Below the pieces are notes generated by a model, which saw only the letters and a program-made list of their open reading frames with translations, was not told where the DNA came from and ran no database searches. Below, piece by piece: positions 12,001 through 24,000 of a stretch of 64,000 nt of DNA. Location: contig NC_049984.1 in NCBI RefSeq assembly GCF_000003815.2, forward strand, positions 16,416,601-16,480,600, given 5' to 3'. Every line of letters starts with the position of its first letter. Position 1 is the stretch's first letter. A program made the translations under genes and the position numbers. Source of the stretch: Branchiostoma floridae. Taxonomy: Eukaryota > Chordata > Leptocardii > Amphioxiformes > Branchiostomatidae.

Positions 12001-15000
12001 TAATTACACAGTTGACTGCACAACCACCCTCCCAGTCTACAAGACTGACCCAGACACAAACTTCTTTGATTTCGCATGGCTGTTACAGAGACATGTCATG
12101 AAATCTGTATAATTACAACATATCAACAGGTTACAGACTGTTTGCCGTATTTATAAGTATGTATGAATGCTTTGGTTTGATGGTGTTCTTGTGTAGCCGT
12201 CCGTCTGCAGTTGAATAGTAGTATTTCTTGTACGTGTTAAACTTCAAGCAAGTTTTCTTATTCCTGTTTTAAAAAATGTAATAACGTCTAGAATGGCTGC
12301 CGAATTTGCTAGTATTTGAAGTCATTGCACTCGCGCAGAGGAATAAATCACCGTGAAAGATGACGTATTGAGGACAACACATAAGTTACTGGTGCAACAG
12401 GTGGCATAAGGTCGCCCCAGAGCCGTTGTCGTACCCGTAGTTTCCGATAGATGTCGCTCATTCACAGTGCAGTAGTGCGGTTTGTTCGTGGATGGGTTTC
12501 AAGCGAGGCAGCTGTGACAGAACAGACAGTCTACCAGGATCTATGTCTGCGTGCCATGATTATGACATTGTCCTCTCTTCTGTATCTGTCTGTATCTGTA
12601 TCTAAATTTATATAGCCGGTATAACCGCCGTTCGGCGTAACACACCAGCTTCGCAGGCACGCGGCGTGGCAGCTGCTGGTTATATTACACTCATCGATCC
12701 GTCACACCTAACTTTTGCACATCTATCTTCAAGCGTTCTTTAAACCTTTCCAGTGCAGATGCCTTTACTGTGCTTGGTACTAGTTTATAGACCCCACTTC
12801 GGTGCGACATAAATTGAATTCATGTAACCCTTGATTCCAAAATTGAAGTCTCGTACAATGATCTAAAAGTATGACTGTAAAAGTATTACTAAACTGACTG
12901 ACGACTGAGAAGACAACAAAACACACCGAACGTAAAAAGGTATTCGTTTCTCATCTATGGAATTCATTGAGCGCTCTGTTAAGGTGGGTTCACACATGCG
13001 TATATATTTAAGTCCGTATGAGGCGCGCATGGGAGTATTTGCCTCCACCAGGCCCCACAGGTCGTCGGAAAAATAATAGAAATTGGACAAATGTAAACAG
13101 GTAACATGTTAGACGAGTTAGCTGGGTCGCTAACCGTACTTCTAGGTCAGCTAACTCATGTGTGGCATGTTATGTATCTATATTTGTTCAATTTGTACTA
13201 TCTTTCCCGTGACCTGTGGAGCCTGGTAGAGACTAAGAGCTTCATACGCACCTCAAACGGACTTGAATATATACGCATGTGTGACCCCATCTAGATCTTT
13301 AGATCGCTCGGTCCCAGCAAGGTTACTTCGTCTTTTCAACTCTACTTTTAAGTTCAACAGGATGCATGGCGTGTTACACAGCACAGAAGCATGGAGCTCA
13401 AACATGACAGAGGCATGTAACCGTCTGACAGCTGAAATAAACATCCTTTTCGCTCTTGTGCGAAAAGATTCGGCGCTCCTTTCCCTAAGAGGAATCGTTT
13501 TCCTGTCTGATTCACGGGAAAATGTAGGAGGACAAATTTGTTGACGCCTTGTCCCGATATCAGGGACACAAACAAGGTCGAAGAGATCAGTCTTAAGAAA
13601 TACCTCAGGTGTTACTAATCCCTAGCTTCTTTTCACGGGTAAGACAACTTGTTTGCGTTATGCCTTACTTTTGCAAAAGACAGATCCACCTGTAGAGCTA
13701 GTAATGGAAGACTTTTCAGAAACCGAACAAATCCTTTGTCACAACATCTATTTACATCTGTCCCTGTACCATGTCTTAAGATATAGTCGGTTGAAGTCCC
13801 TGTTTTCTTTGCCTTTTGGTCTGCCTTTCTAACTTGTAGCAACGTAACACAGAAGGCTATTGAGCACTATGGAGCAAAGTGTTGGGTTCAAAATCTAATA
13901 GTACGAAAAGTTTCCATATCTACTGCACTTTTGTATTGTGATGTCATCTTTTAACACTTTCCTTTCGGGATACATCCTGAACATTAGTAGCATGGTACCC
14001 ACCCCTTTTGTACACACATGTAGTTGCCTATTGTAGGGGACTGAATCTAGTAGTATAAAAAAGGAATCTACAATAAGCTCTCTCACACTTCCAAGTACGC
14101 ATGTGCAGCGACAGGAATTGTTGGTAATATGTCAAAGGTGAACGCCCCTCATAATTTAATTGTCAACAGTACTCGTCTCAATCTTTATATCGACTTGAAT
14201 AAAACCGTGCTGGAATGATTTGTTTATGTCTCAGGGGCCCTCACCTTGGACAAATCACCCACAATTCCTGTCGCTGCACATGCGTACTCGGAAGTGTGAA
14301 AGAGCTTATACTAATGGCTAGAACATAGGGCTTGTACAGCTTTGTTCCGCCTGACCTCCAAGCTATCGTCGTGGAGCAAAAGTGGTCATAATGCCTGAAG
14401 TCATCACCTTGACTAGCGACAAGGTTCGCGTACTGAGAATCCATACATCTAAGGCAGCATGCCCATGACCAAGGTTATTCACACTTCATAAGCCTCACGT
14501 ACAATGTAAGGTTTCCACCCCCGGTCCTCGGCCTTGTTGAAGACACGCCTACACATACCGACGTGGAAACGTTAGACCAGAGTTTTCACCGGAACATAAC
14601 GGTGCAAATTAGCCGTGTTCTTGTTCTGATTGTATGTGTCACTTTAGCTTTGAGACTAAAATGTCATCAGTCTGGACCATTCTGAATGGGCAAGTACTGG
14701 GGGGTGGTGTGGGCGGTCAACGTTCACAAGCTTGAGAGAAGCGGGAATACAATCATTTGAAACAGACATGTATCATCAGATTTCAGTCACAACACGTATA
14801 GTTGGGAGAGATATAGGATTTTATATCAGAGTCAACTTTTGGCATATTTTGGCCTTTTTTTCAGTACAAGATAATTCACCATTTCCTACCTACAAACAGC
14901 TGGTTAAAAAAAAATCTAGTAAAACCGACCGATGCAATAACTGTAAGGAAAAACATACCATAGTACATTTATTTGTGTACTGTAAAGAGGTTAAAATTTT

Positions 15001-18000
15001 TTGGAAGCAATTCTGTCTTTGGTGGAGGAGCTATGAAAAGCAAGATATAGTGCTAGATGAAAAGTTGATTGTGTATGGTGTATGCTGCCATCGTACTGCC
15101 AGTGCCACACTTTTATATTATATTCTCTCGGCGAAATACTGTATATACCTATGTTATGTGAAAAACATGAAACCAAACTTTGCACATTTTAAGAACAGGG
15201 TGAATAATAGTATAGAAATAGCCTTGTAAGGTGATACAGTCTGATCACAACTACTTTTATGTATTATAATGTTATGTGATTGTTATGTGAATGTAATGTT
15301 ATGTAAATGTTAATAAAGGTTCAAAATTTAAAAAAAAATATATATATATATTTTGGCCTTTGTTATGACTAGCTTGAGCACAACCGTGTCCATTGACTTT
15401 TCGACGTTTATGTTTGTCGTGTGTGTTTACAACACGGAATATGATCTTAAGGCACGCAACCTAAACTTAAAGAAAATAACGGGCTGTTGAAAGAATAGTC
15501 TGTGTAACACAAACTCCCTGTCCAGGGCTGTAACTGGCCCCTCCCCGCTAGGGGGCCGGCGGATGTTTGGCGGGCTGCTATAAGCGAGATAGGCTATTGA
15601 AAGAAGGTGTGTAAATGGGCGTTTGCCGTCAGGATGTTGCCACGCCCCCGCACTGGCGTACAGACCGGGTCAGTTTACCTGCAGGACAATTGAATCCAAT
15701 GTAGGCATCTAAACCTAGGGTGGTGCATCCGCTTTACCCAGAAGAGTCGTCATGCATACTTTTTGTTGGGTCTATGGCCTGTGATTTGGGTATAAAACTG
15801 CACCCAATGTAGGCATCTAAACCTAGGGTGGCGCATCCGCTTTACCTAAACTTAAAGAAAATAACGGGCTGTTGAAAGAAAATGCTCCCTTGACATCATC
15901 CGGATGTAACAGACCGTGTAGATTTCTTGCAAGTCTCTGCGCATGACCAGTCCTTGCCCCCGCCAAACGCAAAGGAAGAGACTCAAGCAGTGTCAAACTG
16001 TCCTGATCTCTCAACTCACCATGCCGCCGGTTCCACGAAACACCGGCCGCGTCCTGGGGCGGTGGCGAAGCAGCCCGTGGCTGGATAATGCTGGGATGGG
16101 GGTAGGCACTGCTGTGTCAGGGACGCTGGGGTGGCTGTGGGGGCTGGTGTCGCGGACCTGGGGCCCTGCCGGTCCCGCCGAACCCCCTCCTCCAAGACCG
16201 ATCATTTCCCTACCCGAGATTGAAGGTTAGTTCTGTCCTTGTACCTATAGAAGGCAACCATGTATAGCTTCCACCAGGCTTTCCTACGGGGGTACGGGGT
16301 TCGTAGAATTCGGCGAAAAAAATCGGTAAATTGGTCAGGGGAGTCAGTCAGCGTAAACGCCAAGGCAAATGCTTCCCCTCTGGTCGGTCAAACCGTCTAG
16401 TAGTAAAACTCCCCTGACAAATTATTCTCCCTATAACAGCCAGAGTAGTCTAGTCAGACTGGTAAAACTAAACATTGTCCACGTTTTAGGGAGTCTACTC
16501 TATCTTCCTACCTTGTCCCTTGACCTCAATGTCGTTAGAGGGACACGGTAGACATGAGGTTATATCCATGCTCGTCTTTCTCTCGCCAGTACAGCTAGTC
16601 CTTTCAGCAGGGATTCAATGACAATGTGGAAACCATAGGATGAGTACACACACACGGTGTTGTGTCTAAGATCACGGGGCTCCGCCTATCTGACACCTGT
16701 AATACTCCTTTGTCTACTCAGTGGAGCACGGCAGCTAGAAGTATCAGGTGTACATTCTCAGAAAATTTTGCTTTTCGCCGAAAACAGTGCCGAGTAGGGT
16801 TTCCTGATTTCTGCATGGTCCAGTGAGGCTAAGTGTGCAGGTGTGGAACTTGCACACTTGTGGAAATACACGTGTGGAAATACTGTCAGATATTGTGTAC
16901 AATCGCGAGTACAAAGTAACGATACGCAATCGTTGCCGTAGCGGCCATTGCTATTACTGCCCCTCCCTGTCATCTTTATGACTTTATGTAGCCAGACTGA
17001 ATGTCGTTTTCTGTCCCTTGACCCACTTCTTCGTCACGTATCCGTACAAAAGTAGTGTCGTTGGAAGTCACGACCAATCGTCAGATTTTTGGACAGTGAA
17101 CACAAGTTTACGATCGACAGACTGTAAATATAGGAGGGTCAGCATGTTTCATTCCATCCGTTTTACCTCCATGAAGGTGGACTTACTGTTTGGGGCCGGG
17201 TCTGCATTATGTGTGTGAGTATATCCCAAGAACCGCTGGATGGATTGCGATGTTTTTTGTTACCAGATGAGTAGATAGGGTGATGTTGATGGTGTAGGTA
17301 AATTTTGGGCCTCCTGGCTGCTGATCTTGGTACTGCAGCAGCATTTTGTTCCATTTTTTGGTCCTATACGTGCTGTGGNNNNNNNNNNNNNNNNNNNNNN
17401 NNNNNNNNNNNNNNNNNNNNNNNNNNNNNNNNNNNNNNNNNNNNNNNNNNNNNNNNNNNNNNNNNNNNNNNNNNNNNNATCTTTTCCTTTAAAAAGAATG
17501 ATATCAGAATCGTAACATAAAGGCATATTATTTCTGTTCTAGGCCTGCCATATGCGTCTTGATACGTGCCTTTTGTTATTGCCACTATTTTCCCTATTTG
17601 GAATATTTGCAACCGATATGGACGCAAGGTAGTATATGCATGTGTGGTGATAAGATGGTTAACGGACTCATGCCAACAATGCATGTATTGTATCCGTGTA
17701 CATAGTTCACTTTATAAAGTGAGTCGTTGCTTTTGGTACACTCAAACCACCAAGGTGTGAAAATGGGCGTTTCCCGTCAGGATGCTGCCACGCCCCCGCA
17801 CCGCAGGTAGACTATAGTTTACCTTTAGCTGAACCCAATATACGAGAAATCTTTATTGACACGACAAAGGTACATCGACTTTCGTAAGGTCTACATGTAT
17901 AACAACTACTTACAGTACAACTAAACAGACATTTATGGATATCTATAGGTATGAGTAAGTCAACATATATGGTTTAGCATGTCATTTAAACTATTGGTTC

Positions 18001-21000
18001 TACGGTATAAGCATTCGTGGATATATTTGTCTACTTGCACACAGTAAGGGATATCGCCTCCCAGAATGTAGTTGAATTTGTCTATCGAACAGAGAGTAGC
18101 AAATACTTTAGAGCATATGCATCTTGGCTAGGATGGGCATAGAAGAGTCGTCATGCATACTCTTTTGTTGGGTCTATGGCCTGTTCTGGGGTGTAAAACT
18201 GCACCCAATGTAGGTATCTAAACCTAGGATGGCGCATCCGCTTTACCTAGAATGTCGTGGCGGTCATGTATACTTTATTATTGTGTCTGTAGTCTGATGT
18301 TTATGTGTGAAAAACTGCAGCGACTTCCTTTGAAATGCACCTTTGCAATGAAGAACCAAAAACTCGAAATCTAGGTCGGTAGAGTTTACTTAATGTGCAA
18401 ATATTTTGCTAACAAATAAAGCACCGTGCCGTATTCGGACAGAGGGGACAGAAGCAGACGTAATAGGGCCGTACGTTATGCTTGAGATCTGTCTGGCACG
18501 AAGGAAAGGTAAATGGGATATGGTCAGGTGTTGATTTGACATCTTGTTGGTACCGCCCGTTTTGTAAACTTCAAGCCTCGTTGACCGATGTCAAAAGGTC
18601 TTTCAGGACTATTCCATTTCAAATTGTAGGGGGTTTGAGCTAGGAATAAGCTTTATTTTCGTTGTTATTTGACATGGAGGTATCGTAGTGACTTCTGTTT
18701 TCTTGTTTGTCTGCAAGATAAGTTCATGCCCGGAGGCATATTGCTAGTACGTGGTAGAAACATAGGGAACGTACAATAACGTGACAATGGATACTATTAT
18801 AAAAAGAGAATATATACTAGTGTTGGCTATTTCTAAACAGGTTTGGTTTGACTTCTTTTTTTGGAAGCAGAGGAAGACGAAAAGTCCCACTTTTTCTATA
18901 ATTTGTGGATTCTGTGATTCTAAGAGGAAAGTGGCTTTCTGTTCGTCTGTGAATTTGATATTTGGTATGTGGGTAGGTCTTTATAAGGCAATGAAATGTT
19001 TGGATTATAGGCCCCCTAGCGGCGTGTTGTGGTACCACAGAGGACTTTCCGGTTTTGATATCTCGTATTCTGGACATGCTATGGTCACGAATTTTGAGTG
19101 ATAGATAGCTTCTGGAAGAGAGAGTAAGACATATAGGCTTTTGCCCCCTAGCGGTCTTTCTTGGGACTGTATGGGCAAATTTTGTTCCAGGGATTGACAA
19201 CGAATAATTGCAAAAGGGATTGATGTTGTTCATTTCCCTTAACAAAGTCGATCTTCTGATGGTCACTGCTGATTCCTAACAACAGGAGAAATCATCATCA
19301 ACAACTTGCTAAACAGTGACCATCAGAAGATCGACTTTGTTAAGGGAAATTAATTTTGCATCAAATACACTGGAAAAAGTATCCATTTCAATTGAAAGTC
19401 ATTAAAAGTATATTCATGTATTGGATACATCCTAAAAAACAACCATACTGTAAATTGTACAACTTGAGAAGCTGCAAAACTTGCAAGATAAGCAAAGATA
19501 TGCTGGAAATTGCAAAAAGAAAGAATAAAATAATGTATACTATTGTCGTGAAATATATTAGATTAGCTGAAAAATACACTTGGATCCCTGAGCGAGGTCA
19601 TGGAGACGATGTGAGAAAAAAAAAAGAAATATAACATTTACTGACTAAAATACCATAGTCTCTGTGTTCCTTTGGTCTTTTGTTCAACCTTACTGACCAC
19701 TTAGATTTCATAATGAAGGCAACTTTCTAGCCCCCTTTTTTTCACTGAAGGCAACTTTTTATCCCATTTTTTTTAACGATCGCATCAGTTTTGGGATGCC
19801 CATATGATGCCATGCATACAATAAAATCGATATGGCCCTATTCAAACAGAAAAGATTAACTAGACGGAATGTGCGTTTGGCGTAAACGATGTCTTCTTAC
19901 TTTGAATTCACATGATTGACCGACCCGGTATTTGTTCTCGACTTGTTCTGTTCTAGTCGACCTCGGAGTCAATGTTTGCATGAAGCGGGGGATACGGACA
20001 TGCGGGGGAGGGGGGTCGGGGATTCTCAACTTGATAACATCTTAGACTAGTACTTTTGTAGCGAAGTAATCAGGACCCAAGAACTGTTTTTTTTTTTTCA
20101 GAGCAAGAAAAAAATCAACAATGATCTGGGTCATCAGTGGCTCTTTCCATTCTACCAACCTTATGGCACCTATTTCCCCATTTCGGCATACGTCACATTT
20201 CCAAACCGGGGCCCGGCCGGGCAGCTATCGAGAACGAAAACTATTATATAAAAGACACCAAACTACACAAGACGTAGAGAGAATAGCCGTGGGCATTATT
20301 TGTGCATATTTTTACGTATACGTTTCTGTTTGTCGTTTCCACAAACAGCCCGGCCGGGCCCCGGTTTGGAAATGTGACGTTAGCCATCCCCAGGAGTCTT
20401 TTGCTCTATTAACAAATAAACGTACGTTCTACGTTTAGTTTCTCGAGCTTTATAGATGGTGGTATGTCTTTCCGTAGGCTATGGTGGAGTTGTCCTCAAT
20501 GTTATGGCTGTAATGATGAAAGGGCGTCGTTAAGTGGGTTGACGTTCTACTTCATGGATGAGAAGCTCCCAAAAAAATTAACCTGGCTTACTGTACAAAA
20601 GAATCTATGTGGGCGCGAAAAATGTCCGCTATACATCAACTGACAAGAACAATGTCGGTCCACCTCATGTGCATGACATGCACTTACTGAGGCGTGTCGA
20701 TCGTGGTGGTAATGGTGATGATAGTAAAGGCCAATCTGTTCAGAAATCAATTATTTTCATGTCATTAATCGATTCTTTTGTTTTGATCTCATTGTCTCTG
20801 GTGTAAGGGCCATTACGACTTATTGTATTTTCTTATCGTCTGATTTGAGCTCAAACTGTCTTGTAATGACTACGCCCACCTTGGAGCCTTGTTTTGAATG
20901 CCGGCCCCGCCCTCCTCTTCTTCACGGACAGTGCTTTGTGTGAATGCTGTCTTACGAGTTGTACCGATTATTAAGTAACCCTGGTTGAAGCGTGCCTGGT

Positions 21001-24000
21001 ATACTTAGTTGTATTCCCGCCACGTTTGTAGACGGCAACTTTGTCTGACCTCGCCGTAACTGTAAGTTATAGTTTCGAGCCGTCGAGTAGACATTAGGTA
21101 TAAGTGAGAAACTGTAAGAGTCGTGACTGGAGACAAAACGTGACTGAGAGAAACGGACGAACGTCAGGATGTACAACAGACCGTACACGAGGTATTCCTT
21201 CGCATTTGGCAACAGCGGCCGCTCGCCTTCCGTGTATTCATCGGGCGGTGGGTGGCGACAGGGAGGCCGCTTCACTTCTGGCGGTTCCTCGCTCTACTCC
21301 AACGGGTACGACAAACCCGACGGCGGCAGAGTGTCCTCGTGGAGTCGTCCCAGCAGTAGCGGGTGGACGAGCTCGTCCGTCGGCAGGTATCACTTCAACG
21401 GGCCGCGAACTACCAGCTCGTCGGGCGGCGTGGGCTCGAGGTCGTACTACAAGCCGCAGGGCGGTTCCGGGTTCAACTGGTGGGGCACGTCTACCAACTC
21501 CGGGCGGCGGCCAGAACGGCCAGCGATCTCCATTGAACCCAAACCTGCATCAGGTACGGCACTTTTAAAGGTTGTTAACCTTCTCAGTGTTGAGGTAACC
21601 GTTTCTTTACGGGGTACGGCAACAGGGAGAAGTTTTAACAACACTATACTGTCTGCGCGAACGAGCGGCGAATAGATTGAATACCCCCCCAAACACCTGA
21701 GTTAACCTTGTTCATGCCTTTAGCAAGTTGCTGCGTTGTTAACATTTCACAGAAGCGTGCTTTCTGCCTGCTTTCGTCCTTGCATATTCCGGATCCCCCA
21801 ATTCACAGGTAGTTTATCCAAGCATTAAGAGGAATTTTAAAGCTTTAGCGTATAAACCTATCCGTCATTCGGAAAGGTTTCGGAGAAAAGCAGTTACACT
21901 GTAACACTGTACGGCCTTTTCAGAGGAAATTCAGAAGCCCTTCTAACCTAATTCAGCCAGGCACTTAATAAGGTTTGAAATCTCATTATCTACAGAAAGA
22001 TAACATCACCCCAATCTATCCGCATCGTGTAACAGACATGTCTGCGTACACCCAACGGACAAAGGATTTGTACACACCCTTAATTATACAGTAAACAGTG
22101 CGTCGAAAATAAGCATACCAGTACTGAACATCGTTGGGAGATTATGCATCGTTGTGTGTAACTAGCATCTGCTCGTTAAATGTGCAGCGCTTGTAGCATA
22201 ATATATGGCGAGTGTCGCCGCTCGCTTTTAGTGTTTCGAGAACATAATAAAAGGTTGGTAAAGATATTCCTGTACCCTTTCTAAGGTCGTAGGGGCAGTG
22301 GGTTGTTATCCACGGTATCTAGGGCACGGTGTTGGAAGGTGGAGCCCATCCCTCTCCTTCTACCGCCCTTCAATTTACGTCCCTAAGCGAAGTCAGGTAC
22401 CAATTTTTACACCTGGGTGGAGTGAGGAAAGTCATGTAACGTGGTTTTTGCCAAGGGCACAATATCGGTGGTGTATCATGGAATTCGAACCTATGAACTA
22501 AAAATTTTCAATTTTTTTTAATGATACCTATCATATTACGCGTGTGTGTATACGTGCACGGTTTAAAGCTTTCTCGATTGTTGCACCCCCCCCCCCCCTC
22601 ACCGGAACAACTCCCAACAAGCTACAACTGTAGCGATTTGCCGTTTCTACCACTTTTATGTGTGACTTTTTCTTCTCTCTTGTGTGCAAGACAAGGAGTA
22701 AAAAAAACGTGTTCGCGCTTGTTGTGACGGCTTAGTTTGTTCAAGATGCAGCGCACGCTTGTTAGTATGTATGTCCCAAGGTCATGATTATGGTGCATGA
22801 CTGTGACCCCAGTTTGAAATGTCACCCACGTTCCAACATGTCAAATAGCGTCTTTGGTTCGCCTGGCGGTATACTATAAGCTCGTTCGCGCTTCCGAGTA
22901 CGCATGCGCGGCGACAGGAATTGTGGGTAATATGTCAAAAGGGAAGGCCCCTGAGACAAAAGTCAAACACGTCTGGATATTCTTAATCTTTTGCAAATGG
23001 AGACAATGGTCGACACGAGTACTGTTTACAAGTTAGGGGCCTTCACCTTTGACATATCACCCACAATTCCTGTCGCCGTGCATGCGTACTCGGAAGTGTG
23101 AATGAGCTAATTGTAGGTGTGCGCTCAAGCTGTGCTTTAAATTTTTCGTCGAGTTTATCCGTTTGTTAGAACTTGGAGAGCCATCCATGACATTTCTCTA
23201 GGCTTTGCACTGTCTCGGATGTAGATTAGGTTTTGCTCAGAGTCACCTTCAAACTCTCTGACCCGTATCCAGACAACGCTTTGAAAAGGACTGTCATGTT
23301 CCAGTTCACGGTTGTAATGGTTTGTGTGCCTCGACCAAGGACACTACTAGCATATACATATTAAACGCCCTTGCCTTGACTTAACCCAGATCATTGCTTT
23401 CTCCCTTTACAAAGGATAGCATTCAATAATCTTCATTTGCTTGTTTACAGACATATGTAGTCTTTTATGTTACATGACTGCAGCTGTCTGTTTGTGTATG
23501 TACGGAAGCAAGCCTTGACAGACACACTGTCAGTAGCATGCACAATGCGGTGAGGACTTGGGAAGACAATATTCGAAAATGTCGCTAGGTGGCGCTTGTG
23601 TATGGCCACACATTTCTTTCGTTTGTAATTTTGGCATATGTTGAAACAAGTCAGGGCGTTAAAATATTAAGAACTGTTCTTGTATAAGGACTTGATCATA
23701 GTGTACGAATACAATGCCTTTGTGATAGAAGTTGCGTGAGATTTCATGGTTAACTCGCAGTTAGAGTTGGAGCATGGCCCTGCCCTTATTCTTCAAACCG
23801 TGCCATAATTATCAGACTTATCATTCACAAAAAGACACAAAGGATAAGCTGTGAGGCTTTGTGACAAACTCTCATTCTGAAACCCTGGGTGCTTCAACCT
23901 TTTATCCAACGTTTTGAGTAATTACGGGCCGTTATCCTAATTGCAAAGACGAGTAAAGTACAGGCCATATGGTAGTTAGCAAGATGATTTGTCATGTCAC

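Larger units (their letters stand above)
9004..15942. other. TGM-A 5' intron 1 (between heads 1 and 2)
   Basis: No additional coding exon could be supported in about 6.9 kb. It contains a possible SINE (about 11318-11570), a dispersed repeat (12590-12790), a 305-bp inverted-repeat element (12984-13289), a 235-bp inverted-repeat element (14074-14308), an L1-like fragment (14858-15347), and duplicated upstream blocks at 15600-15850. Confidence 0.55.
16226..21168. other. TGM-A 5' intron segment (between heads 2 and 3)
   Basis: No coding exon could be supported. It holds the assembly gap, the second copy of the 15600-15850 block, a dispersed-repeat patch at about 18930-19230, a perfect 37-bp inverted repeat at 19232-19350, an inverted-repeat element at 20187-20386, and the upstream block of head 3. 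Confidence 0.55.

Noticed and set aside
17260-17684. ORFs running through the N gap
   Set aside because: Open only because undetermined bases cannot encode stops.
18817-19266. 149-residue minus-strand ORF
   Set aside because: Overlaps a dispersed repeat and one arm of the 37-bp inverted repeat; composition is not protein-like and no splice partners are seen.
21104-21568. 154-residue ORF in another frame over head 3 (also the matching ones at 44870 and 47108)
   Set aside because: Arg/Pro/Ala-rich shadow of a GC-rich Ser/Gly exon. The chosen frame has conserved protein blocks and the correct phase at the donor.
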